Below, piece after piece: positions 35,806 to 44,716 of a stretch of 64,000 nt of DNA (positions within the stretch are counted from its first letter, which is position 1; every line of letters begins with the position of its first letter). The notes beneath the pieces were generated by a model. That model saw only the letters and a program-made list of their open reading frames with translations, was not told where the DNA came from and did not search any database. The stretch is taken from NCBI RefSeq assembly GCF_009371985.2, contig NZ_VIKU02000001.1, positions 434,001 through 498,000 of the forward strand, given 5' to 3'. The stretch comes from Pelagihabitans pacificus. GTDB lineage: Bacteria; Bacteroidota; Bacteroidia; Flavobacteriales; Flavobacteriaceae. The translations under genes and the position numbers were made by a program.

Positions 35806-37539
35806 TCAAGACATGTAGACCCCGTAGATCATGCCATCTGCCCCGAAATTGACGTTCACCTTTTTATTTTTGGCGGCGGCCGTCTTCAGGATGGTCAATA
35901 CATTGGTGATGCCATCGGTAGAGGTGGGCGCGATGCGTCTCCAACCGGAAAAATCCTGGATGATGGCATGGGCCCATTTTGTATGGGCATCCCCACTCAC
36001 ATAGCGGACATCCTTCCCGTACACCCATCCGGCCACGCCTTGGGCCTGAAAGGTCATAACGGGGCCCGAATTGGAGATATTGGTGATTTTCAGGTCCGAA
36101 TTGCTACCATCCCACCACTTGCTGTTGGGGCTGGTCGTATCCGAAAATTCGGTATTGCCCGGCGCACTGAACAGGTCATTGGCATCGCCGGCATTGGCGT
36201 TCCCCTCCAGATCAAAATTGTTGTCGGCTTGCTCGATCGAGCATTCGTAATGTTGGGCCGCCGTCATCTGCTCATTTGAATTGCTCCCCTGCTCATCGAC
36301 GTGCCAGATGGCGAGTCCCGCATCCGGCAGGTGCGTGTCCCGGCCTGTCTTCTGACGGTTTTCTACAATGAAATATTCATCTGCATTTTTGGAATGGATG
36401 TAAAAATCGTTCTTTGCGGCATCGAGCGTGGCGGTAACTCCCGGGCTGATCGTGTTCAGACTGCTGGCCCATCCCGCCTCATTTTTCATATAGGCCCCTA
36501 TCTGTACGGGATTGGTGTTGTTTCCCCCGTAGCACATTAGGCAAAAATGACCGACCCCGGCAGATTCCCCGCCGTAATCGTACAAGTCGGCAAAATTACA
36601 GATCATGTGTCCGTTTTCATGGCAGAAGGTGCGCAAGGTAAGGCTGCTGCCCATGTTGGTAATCTGATAGTCATTGAACTTCTTGCCGCCCGCAACATTG
36701 TAAGGGGAGCTTAGGACCCATTGATGTGGCCAAAGACCCTCACTCCAGTTATTCACCCTGGGCCCGGCATAAAAGACGTTTAAGGCATAGATAAAGTTAC
36801 TGCCATCGGCCGTTAACTGACTGAAGTTGAAACCCTGTGCCACCAAATGGTCCAAGGCCTCTGTAATCAATTCCCTGGCCCGGGAACCGAAAGACACGGA
36901 GGGATCGGTATAATACGACCGGTTGTGCTGGGCGGTGTAATACTCGGTCACTACATTCGTGTAGGTCAATTTTCCCTTTGAATTATCGAAAAAATAATCC
37001 TTTACCGAGCCGTTGTTCCCAAAGCCCGAATAGCCTGTTTGGTTGCAGAAGTTGGTCACCTCCTGCCGACTAATGGTCTGTGGAACGTCGGGAAATTCGA
37101 TGAGAATACAGAGCCCCACATAGTTCCCCACCGTGGGTGCGGCGACGGCCGCTGCTTGGGGCCCCAGGGCGGCGCGTTGTTGTGCCAGGGCGGCCTTCCT
37201 TTCGGCGCGACGGGTTTTCCATCGCGGTTGGGGACCTTGGGCCATCGAGGAGCTTTCGGCCATTCGTTTGGCGTCTTCCTTCTTAACCTTAAGGTGCTTC
37301 TGTAGTCCCAGGCTCTTGGGGTCGACCTCACCTACGGTCTTTGCGGTGGGTATCAATTGGTGTTGATCATCGGAAAGTTGGGCGTATTTGTAGTAGCCCG
37401 TATCCGGATCTTTGACCACCGTATACCCGTCTTCGGTCTCGAAATGGGCATAAAATTGATTTCCCGACCCTACCACCTCGAAAGTGCTACCATCAGGATT
37501 TGTGAATGTAAATTTTTCATTAAAAAATGGTGTTGCCAT
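35806..37539 (-). CDS. M6-family zinc metalloprotease with C-terminal carbohydrate/accessory-like domain
   Basis: A 577-aa protein. Residues 1-90 resemble M6 propeptide regions (HFETEDGYTVVKDPDTGYY). The catalytic domain holds HENGH (307-311) in FCHENGHMICNFADLYDYGG, plus the M6-like segments AVGLCILIEFPD... here GLCILIEFPDVPQTIS and VENRQKTGRDTHLPDAGLAI. The last ~75 residues are a separate small domain, also encoded alone just downstream. I chose the ATG giving MATPFFNEKF; the longer frame adds 25 non-conserved residues. No signal peptide is apparent, unusual for this secreted family. Confidence 0.82.
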   Translation of the reverse strand: MATPFFNEKFTFTNPDGSTFEVVGSGNQFYAHFETEDGYTVVKDPDTGYYKYAQLSDDQHQLIPTAKTVGEVDPKSLGLQKHLKVKKEDAKRMAESSSMAQGPQPRWKTRRAERKAALAQQRAALGPQAAAVAAPTVGNYVGLCILIEFPDVPQTISRQEVTNFCNQTGYSGFGNNGSVKDYFFDNSKGKLTYTNVVTEYYTAQHNRSYYTDPSVSFGSRARELITEALDHLVAQGFNFSQLTADGSNFIYALNVFYAGPRVNNWSEGLWPHQWVLSSPYNVAGGKKFNDYQITNMGSSLTLRTFCHENGHMICNFADLYDYGGESAGVGHFCLMCYGGNNTNPVQIGAYMKNEAGWASSLNTISPGVTATLDAAKNDFYIHSKNADEYFIVENRQKTGRDTHLPDAGLAIWHVDEQGSNSNEQMTAAQHYECSIEQADNNFDLEGNANAGDANDLFSAPGNTEFSDTTSPNSKWWDGSNSDLKITNISNSGPVMTFQAQGVAGWVYGKDVRYVSGDAHTKWAHAIIQDFSGWRRIAPTSTDGITNVLTILKTAAAKNKKVNVNFGADGMIYGVYMS

Positions 37540-38147
37540 CGTTTTTAATTTTTTGGATGAAATGAATATGATTCCTGGAACCCGGTCAAGCCAGCGTACG
37601 GCAAAGGAGCGCACGTGCTGCTTTCCAAATTCAAATTACAAGGGGAATACGAGGGGAAGGCTTCGTAAGCTAGTAGTGACTTACGTTCTTATGGTTCTAA
37701 CCGATAGCCCTATGTAAGGGGGTATCGGTGTCATGGTGCGATGTATTTCGCACCCTTGTGGGGTAACCTTTCCAATTACCGACGTAAAAGTAGGAATAAC
37801 CAACCAACATTTGAACTACTAATGTATCAGTGGACGAAAATACGGTATGGTTTGTAAGCTTCCTTGGATGGATGGACTATCCGATAATTCGTATCATGGC
37901 TATTAAAGTACGATATGGGCATGAGGGGAGGCGCAGTTCGGAAGAGGTTAGATGATATTGGTCATTGTGCACTGCTTTTTCATTTGCTAGCTTGTTCAAG
38001 TTAACATCCTGGTACTATCCGTACAAACGAAGTCCGATCCATAGGATGCCCCCAGAAGCGAACAAATATCCTTCTATTATTAAAGGATGTTTGATAAAAA
38101 AGTAGGTCAAAAACGGCTCCTTCCTGTTGAACTAAGAACCAAAAAAA
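37540..38147. other. Intergenic region without gene
   Basis: This ~600-bp region contains no supported gene. It separates the divergent M6 protease and Hcp-like genes. I saw no clear terminator or repeat, and no convincing promoter for the Hcp-like gene. Confidence 0.5.
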
Positions 38148-38672
38148 ATGAAAAACAACTATTTTATTCTGACGTGTTTTATGATGCTCTTTTTTGCCGG
38201 TATTGCTACAGCACAAAAAGGATTTATAAAAATTGGCGATATCGAAGGCGAGGCGGTGGAAGCAACCCATAGGAATTGGATCGTGATAGAAAGCTTTAAC
38301 CAGACGTTGGAAAAACAGACATCGGCAGGGACCACCAGAAGGAGTGTCGCTCCTACCATGACCAGGGTGGTGTTCACAAAAAAGATAGACAAGTCCACCC
38401 CAAAATTGATGGAAAGCTGTGCAAAAGGTCAGGTACATCCCAAAGTAGAGATGGAAATGACCTCCGGCAGTGAACGCGGGGCACCTCAAACCTTTTATAT
38501 GGTCACCTTGGAAAATGTACTGATTACGGGTGTCAACTCCAGTGGCCTCTGTTCTCCGGATTGTGAAGTGATGGAAGAAGTAGCTTTAAGCTTCACCAAA
38601 ATCTCCTGGGAACACACCGACAGCAGCGGTCAAAAAGTGGAGGCTAACTATGATTTGGAAAGGGAGCGTTAG
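38148..38672 (+). CDS. Hcp-like protein with N-terminal signal peptide
   Basis: A 174-aa protein of the Hcp (type VI secretion tube) family: FIKIGDIEGEAVEATHRNWI, then TRVVFTKKIDKSTPKLMESC and VHPKVEMEM, ending in strands such as EEVALSFTKISWEHTD. Unlike tube proteins of type VI systems it begins with a Sec signal peptide (MKNNYFILTCFMMLFF, cleavage near ATAQ). No other T6SS gene is in the window. It may be a stand-alone exported ring protein. It lies at the start of the A+T-rich island. Confidence 0.8.
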   Translation: MKNNYFILTCFMMLFFAGIATAQKGFIKIGDIEGEAVEATHRNWIVIESFNQTLEKQTSAGTTRRSVAPTMTRVVFTKKIDKSTPKLMESCAKGQVHPKVEMEMTSGSERGAPQTFYMVTLENVLITGVNSSGLCSPDCEVMEEVALSFTKISWEHTDSSGQKVEANYDLERER

Positions 38673-39221
38673 CCTGATGCACCCTTGAGTTAGCTTGACG
38701 CGCCTTTTGTAGTAACAAAAAATCATTCGTGCGTTGCTTTTTTCAGGTTGAAATCCGGAGGGACTAGAACCTAAGGCTGGAATGCCCTGTGTTTAGGGCT
38801 TTCTGGAGGTGTTGAAAATTGTGCTCACCGGATAGGTGACTTTTGTCAAACATATTTTGGATTCAATAAATCAATTCATAAAAAATGAATGAATTGAGCT
38901 TTCTTGAAATCAATTGGGTATGCAAAATCTTTACTGGCTTTTGTATTATTAAAAATTATTAGTAATTTTCCTTCATACCGCCCCAATATTTTGAACCTTG
39001 CTCTTTACTTCCGTCTAAGGTGGTCCCCCATTTTAATCTTGCCCATTTAATGGGCATATATAGGTATTAACGTAATTGAATTGAAAAATTTAGTTATGCA
39101 ATCATTTATGGAGATTGAATATTTGTAATACCAAAACGTCCTACATGTTCGCTCTCTTAGATGTAACGCTTAGTATTAGGTTGACCTGGATTTGAGAAGT
39201 AAATTGAATATTAACTTGCCT
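38673..39221. other. A+T-rich leader region of the giant-protein genes
   Basis: No gene is supported. Base composition becomes distinctly A+T-rich within this region. It holds an inverted repeat TCAATTCAT/ATGAATTGA (38871-38897, 9-nt loop) and a perfect 7-bp palindrome GCCCATT-T-AATGGGC (39041-39055), either of which may be a regulatory site or terminator for the Hcp-like gene. Island left edge probably lies here. Confidence 0.5.
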
Positions 39222-42200
39222 ATGAACGACAAGAATGAAAAATCCTATTCAAATACGAGACGCGATTTTCTAAAGAACACTTCTTTAATTTCCCTGATGG
39301 GAATGGCGATTCCGGAACTTGTCTTAACATGGGGTTGCACGAGTTACGCAGAAGAATTTACGTATTCAGGTGCCATATCATTGAGTTTAAGTTTGTTTCG
39401 GCCAGAAGATTTTTTGTATTTACATTATTCATTTGTAAATGCAAGAAAAGTTGGAAATACAATCAAAAAGCAAAAGAATAATAGACCATTGTTTCTTAGA
39501 ATTCAAATTCCTTCACAGCACATCGCGGAAGAACTTGTTATTAACCCTGCAAAGATCAATTCTAGAAAATCATCCTTGCTTTCTGGAAGTTCATTTTTGG
39601 CTTTTAAAGCAAGGGAATCGAAAAATGGTACTGCGGAAATCCCCATTGACATTAACGAGCTTCTTGATTGGGACAAATATTTTAACCTAATAACTATTGA
39701 TGATTTTTTCCGGTCGACCGAAAACAATGGTGTAGTTGAAAAGAGAATAGTTAATGATGTATTAGACAAATTCAAAGACAAAGATTTTTTTAATGACATA
39801 AGTCATGATAATGCTAATGATGATATTGCTTGGCCAATAACCACATTCGAAATTCCTTACAAAATGATCTTAAGTCCACTAGCTCCTGGATTAAAAAACT
39901 TAGGACATATATATAGAGAATTTGGCAAACATACTTTCTTAGATAATATCGAGTCTATATTGCTGGAAAAGAAATATGAACGAGGTATTCGGAAGATAAT
40001 TAAGCCTTGGGAAAATGAATTATTCTATCAGGGTCTAGATGGTAAATTATCTCCACCAAGATTTAAAGTCATTGGTTACCAATGCAGCGCTGATAAGCTT
40101 GAATTACTCCCTTATCCAGACCATCGTAGACAGTTGCATAAGCTTACAATGATGCCTCCGCCGGAACGTGATGTTGTCTCTGAGTATTTTAAAATTTCTT
40201 CTCTGGGTGGTTCAACAAAGCTGAGATATAAGAATGATATAATTCCAAATAATATTAACGCAACTATTGTAGAATGGAATCAAACTATAAAATACGCACG
40301 AGATAATTATGTCTCGATTACTTTCAGGGCGATAGATGTATTTACTGGCATTAAACTGCTCGTATCAATTGTTGCTGAAAGAAAATTTACTAACGGTAAA
40401 TCTTATCTACTACGGCGGTATTATATCTCCTATTTAGAAAAGGAAAAAACCTATGAACAACCAATGCATATTGGTAGAATGGTTTTTAAGCAAATTATCC
40501 CCAAAACGGAAGGCCATTATTTTACTCCTAAACAAGGCGAGTCAAAAGAAAACTGGTATTATGTGCAGAAGGAAGATTTTAACTATTCATGTAAGATTAA
40601 TGGTGAACATATTAGGGAAAACGATCTAGAATTTGAGTATATAGGGATTGACAAAAACAATCGATCACATCGGTTCAAATCCAAGATAATTTTCATACCA
40701 GCTGAATCGTATGAAATTGTTGCAGATTGCGGAACATATATTTCTAAGGTGAATGGAGTTCAATGTACCTATACTAGTACCCAGGAGAACATTCCAATTA
40801 GCATTTTACACATTGGAGGGTTGGACCCAAGGAATTATGTAAAAACTGATTGTAATGAAACTGAAAATGAAGCACAAACACTTGAAGATTGCGAATTTAG
40901 TGAGGCAAAGAGGCAAGTATATAAATACACGCTACGTAAGATATTCAATGATGAAAACAAAATATGTTCAATTATAAATCAAATTGCACAAGAAATTGAC
41001 AACAAGTCATTATTTGATCATTTCAGTATTACAATTAACAATGAATTCACTTATGCTAATATTGAAAATATCCGATTTAAATCAACAAATGAAGAAATAG
41101 CACTACAAGAATTTCGGTCATCTGACAGTTTCAAGGTATTACCTGAATCAGAAAACTCAACCTTTTTCACTGATTCGATTTTTCTCTTTTCCACCTATTG
41201 CAATTCATTTGTTACCGACACCCCGCTTACCCCATTTCTTCACTCTGCCAAACTTAAAATTTCTCAAATAGATCAGATTGAAGGTCAGAGCAAGTTAAGA
41301 GATGTCACACTGGCGGATGACTTCTTTAATCTAAATCTAGACAGAACGGAAGATTTTCCCTCATTTGATAAAGATTTCAGTAAAGATAATATAGACGAAG
41401 AACCTGAAATTGTTGATACTCGCAATCCAACGAGGCTTTTATTCAAACTTATCGATGTTGACAAAAAACTGTTTAATAATAGTGTAACTGAAGTTAATAC
41501 TCCAAACCTTATAACACCAAGTCCTCTTTCTGGTTTTTTCGGTGAGAATTACAGAAGAGCTGGTGCAATGAGCAATCTGGGAATAACTATTGCACATATA
41601 TCGGTATTAGAAAAAGGAATCGTTTACAATCCAACCCATAATCAGATTCTGAGAAGCACTATTAGCGATGATGAAAATATTACTACTCAGAAAACTTCAA
41701 ATGTAAGTGTCAATCTTTCTACGGACTCTTTGTTTCCAGGAGTCGACGCTGAGATTTTGGGAATTCCCTTATTAAAAATTGTTGAAGGGAGTTTACCTAT
41801 TGACGAGATTCCTGAGTTCAATTTTATCAAGGAAATTAGAAAATCATTTCTGGAAATTGAAAAAATTGTTGTTGAGTTAAAGGACACCTATAGGAAATGG
41901 AAGTCCAGGTATGATGATCGCAAAGAAACACTAGTCAAAGAAAAGGAACAACTTGTTAAGGTTAAAACGAGATTAAAAGAATTAGAAACAGGGCTTGAAG
42001 ATGAAATAAGAACCTTTTTAACTTTTTTACAGAATATAGCTGAGCAATATATACTCCGTGAAAGCTACACTATTAAGCTATCAGTTGATTACGATGATTT
42101 TTTAGAAAACTTATCTAGATTATTTGATTCCATTATTAATCTCTTAGAAGAAGTAGACGATCAATTGAAGATTGGATTGGACATTCTAATAAATTCGATT

Positions 42201-44702
42201 CATAGTTTAATTTTCTTCACATCCCAGGATCAAAAATTAGATGAAATACTTGAGAGAACTAATCTCAATTTCAATAGCATAATTGACACTCTGATTAAGA
42301 CTGAAAAACTTGATGAAAGGCACCTAGCAGAGCTTGTAAAGATTGGGATGCTTAAACAATTTCTAAGTAAGGAAAGTAAATCGCAATCCGACGCATTAAA
42401 TACTGCAGCAAATTCTATTCAAGTTATCGCGAAAATTAGAAAAATTGGATTGCAAGAAATTGAAAATTATGGTAAGTATTATAGATCGATTGAATCAGCT
42501 ATTGAAGAAGCCTTACAATTTTCCAAACAATACGTTACGTCTAAAAAAGATGAAACTGGGGATATTGAAAGGAAGATAAAGTATTACTCAGAGGAATTGT
42601 GGAGTAGTCTAAAATCAACTTTTAAAGAATTTTTAAAGAAATATAAATATCCGAGTCAATTAGTCAAGGAGAAAATACAAGCCTTATATCCTATCCTAAC
42701 TCATTATGATCAAATAAGAGGAATTTACGATAATATAAAAGAAGGGCATTATCGTAACATGATTGAAGAATTAAAAACTCTTACAAATGACAAGAATTTG
42801 CAATGGGGGTTTGACTCACTATCCTTCGAAAAGAGCTTAATATGTTTGTCTTCTGTACGACTTGATGAGTTGCACTATAGCAAATCAGATAATATCACAA
42901 ATTTTATTGAGAACCTTAGAAGTAAGATCTATAAACTTCAAAAAATAGAGGACTCAGATAATTGTAATTTTTTGAATGATTTTGATCGTCCTCTCAAGCA
43001 TTATCAAAATTTTGTTGCCGATTACCAGGAAATTATAGAGGAACATCTTTCTGACATTACAATTGAAAAGATTTTCTCAGAGGAGATTCATAAACTAAAA
43101 AAGTCCGTCAGGGAGCTAGAAGATTCAATAAAGAAAAAGGAGTACGAACTGAAAACTTATGCCGATGGATTCATTGCAGAATTGGATGCGATATTAAAGG
43201 AAGAAATAGACGAACTAAAGAGAAATCCTGACTTAGTAAGTGCTAAGCGGAAAATAGAAGAAATCTACAGAATAAAAGAAAAATTAAAAGAGGTATCAAA
43301 ACAAAGCCTACAGCATCAGTTTAAAACTAACAAATTCAAAAACGCTGATTTGGCTGGGGGTATATCCTTCAAGGCCAATCGAAATACAAGTTTCACGGTA
43401 GATGTTAATTATGAAATTGAATTTGATGTTACTCAACTGGACAGAGCTCCAACTATTTCGCGGCAAACTTTTAAGACTGAAAGTGCCTTAATAGAATTCA
43501 AGATTGGTTTTTTAAACTTGATAAGTATTGATTTTGAAAAGGTATCCTTCATAAATGGCTCCGAGGTTAAGGATGACTTTCAGGTTAAGATAAGAGATGT
43601 TGAATTTGATGGATTGTTGCGATTTGTTGATGGATTCAAAAAATATCTCAAAAATCTTGATCGAAATTTAGTTTTCGATATAACTAGTGACTATGCAAAT
43701 ATAGGATACAATTTTCCAATTGGTAGTTTTCAGCTTGGCGCATTCAATTTCTACAACCTCAATCTTTCTGCCTTCATAACATTGCCATTTGATCCAAATA
43801 AATCGCTGCAACTAAAATTTGGTTTTGGATCTCCTTATAGCAAATTCGCCATAACCTACCTCATCTTCGGAGGCCAGGGATATTTTTTGATTATAGCTGA
43901 ACCGAAGAGAGGAATCGTTGGGCTGGAAATCGTACTTGAATTCGGGGCGATATTTTACCTTGACCTTCCAGGGGGTATTGCCAGAGGTGAAGCATATCTA
44001 GTTGGTGGCATCTATATTAAAAAATATGATGGTGCTTATGATATAAGAGGATATATATTGTGTGTTGGCCGCTTAAACATTATTAGCCTGTTTTCAGCTT
44101 CAGTCACATTCTACCTTGGACTTAGAAGTTATAATGGTGGTTTGAAAGGTACTTGTCTTGTTCGAGTTAAAAAACGTTTTTCCAAATGGTTCAAAATAGT
44201 AGTAGCCATTAAGATGGAAAAGACTATTAGTAATCCTAATTCGGGTCAACCAACAGCGTTAAACTTAAAAAACTCCAATAATGACATCGTTATTATTGAT
44301 TCAAATATTTTGAATGAGAATTATGAAACTTTGGATAATCTGTCATCAGCTAATCTTACAATTAAAACACCTAAAAAAGGAAGTTTTGAATTACAGTTAG
44401 TAACTGAAGATTCCATTTACTCAATAAGAGGTGTCAAACATAATACCAAGGTTTCCAGGGATACTATTATTAGTTTTGATTTCGAATCCTTGAAATCAAA
44501 ATCAATAAATCTAGACAAAAGTGAAATCGAGTTAAGATTGCTTCATTCAAAGGAAAATGACTTAGAAGTGGATATTTATGAATTCAACAGAAAGTTAAAT
44601 TATAATAAGCCAAATTGTTGCACTGATATGCAATCAAACTGCGGGTTTGAGACTAGTGAAAAGGAAAATGACCTTAATTATATTTCCGCTTATTATGCTT
44701 AA
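39222..44702 (+). CDS. Giant Tat-exported protein of unknown function
   Basis: A protein of 1826 aa. The N-terminus has a twin-arginine signal: NTRRDFLKNTSL (Arg13-Arg14), followed by a hydrophobic segment and Cys39 (LTWGC), so a Tat-exported lipoprotein is possible. Residues ~860-1370 are long charged helices likely to form coiled coils (for example KKSVRELEDSIKKKEYELKT). The last ~400 residues are beta-rich with glycine and aromatic residues (YFLIIAEPKRGIVGLEIVLE), ending in a Cys-rich tail NCCTDMQSNC. No known domain was recognised. The ATG is used; a TTG ten codons upstream is in frame. It lies 14 bp before a second giant gene. Confidence 0.75.
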   Translation: MNDKNEKSYSNTRRDFLKNTSLISLMGMAIPELVLTWGCTSYAEEFTYSGAISLSLSLFRPEDFLYLHYSFVNARKVGNTIKKQKNNRPLFLRIQIPSQHIAEELVINPAKINSRKSSLLSGSSFLAFKARESKNGTAEIPIDINELLDWDKYFNLITIDDFFRSTENNGVVEKRIVNDVLDKFKDKDFFNDISHDNANDDIAWPITTFEIPYKMILSPLAPGLKNLGHIYREFGKHTFLDNIESILLEKKYERGIRKIIKPWENELFYQGLDGKLSPPRFKVIGYQCSADKLELLPYPDHRRQLHKLTMMPPPERDVVSEYFKISSLGGSTKLRYKNDIIPNNINATIVEWNQTIKYARDNYVSITFRAIDVFTGIKLLVSIVAERKFTNGKSYLLRRYYISYLEKEKTYEQPMHIGRMVFKQIIPKTEGHYFTPKQGESKENWYYVQKEDFNYSCKINGEHIRENDLEFEYIGIDKNNRSHRFKSKIIFIPAESYEIVADCGTYISKVNGVQCTYTSTQENIPISILHIGGLDPRNYVKTDCNETENEAQTLEDCEFSEAKRQVYKYTLRKIFNDENKICSIINQIAQEIDNKSLFDHFSITINNEFTYANIENIRFKSTNEEIALQEFRSSDSFKVLPESENSTFFTDSIFLFSTYCNSFVTDTPLTPFLHSAKLKISQIDQIEGQSKLRDVTLADDFFNLNLDRTEDFPSFDKDFSKDNIDEEPEIVDTRNPTRLLFKLIDVDKKLFNNSVTEVNTPNLITPSPLSGFFGENYRRAGAMSNLGITIAHISVLEKGIVYNPTHNQILRSTISDDENITTQKTSNVSVNLSTDSLFPGVDAEILGIPLLKIVEGSLPIDEIPEFNFIKEIRKSFLEIEKIVVELKDTYRKWKSRYDDRKETLVKEKEQLVKVKTRLKELETGLEDEIRTFLTFLQNIAEQYILRESYTIKLSVDYDDFLENLSRLFDSIINLLEEVDDQLKIGLDILINSIHSLIFFTSQDQKLDEILERTNLNFNSIIDTLIKTEKLDERHLAELVKIGMLKQFLSKESKSQSDALNTAANSIQVIAKIRKIGLQEIENYGKYYRSIESAIEEALQFSKQYVTSKKDETGDIERKIKYYSEELWSSLKSTFKEFLKKYKYPSQLVKEKIQALYPILTHYDQIRGIYDNIKEGHYRNMIEELKTLTNDKNLQWGFDSLSFEKSLICLSSVRLDELHYSKSDNITNFIENLRSKIYKLQKIEDSDNCNFLNDFDRPLKHYQNFVADYQEIIEEHLSDITIEKIFSEEIHKLKKSVRELEDSIKKKEYELKTYADGFIAELDAILKEEIDELKRNPDLVSAKRKIEEIYRIKEKLKEVSKQSLQHQFKTNKFKNADLAGGISFKANRNTSFTVDVNYEIEFDVTQLDRAPTISRQTFKTESALIEFKIGFLNLISIDFEKVSFINGSEVKDDFQVKIRDVEFDGLLRFVDGFKKYLKNLDRNLVFDITSDYANIGYNFPIGSFQLGAFNFYNLNLSAFITLPFDPNKSLQLKFGFGSPYSKFAITYLIFGGQGYFLIIAEPKRGIVGLEIVLEFGAIFYLDLPGGIARGEAYLVGGIYIKKYDGAYDIRGYILCVGRLNIISLFSASVTFYLGLRSYNGGLKGTCLVRVKKRFSKWFKIVVAIKMEKTISNPNSGQPTALNLKNSNNDIVIIDSNILNENYETLDNLSSANLTIKTPKKGSFELQLVTEDSIYSIRGVKHNTKVSRDTIISFDFESLKSKSINLDKSEIELRLLHSKENDLEVDIYEFNRKLNYNKPNCCTDMQSNCGFETSEKENDLNYISAYYA

Positions 44703-44716
44703 TAATAATCGATCAG

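Noticed and set aside
38148-38672. A type VI secretion locus around the Hcp-like gene
   Set aside because: No sheath, baseplate, VgrG or ClpV genes are in the window, and the protein has a Sec signal.
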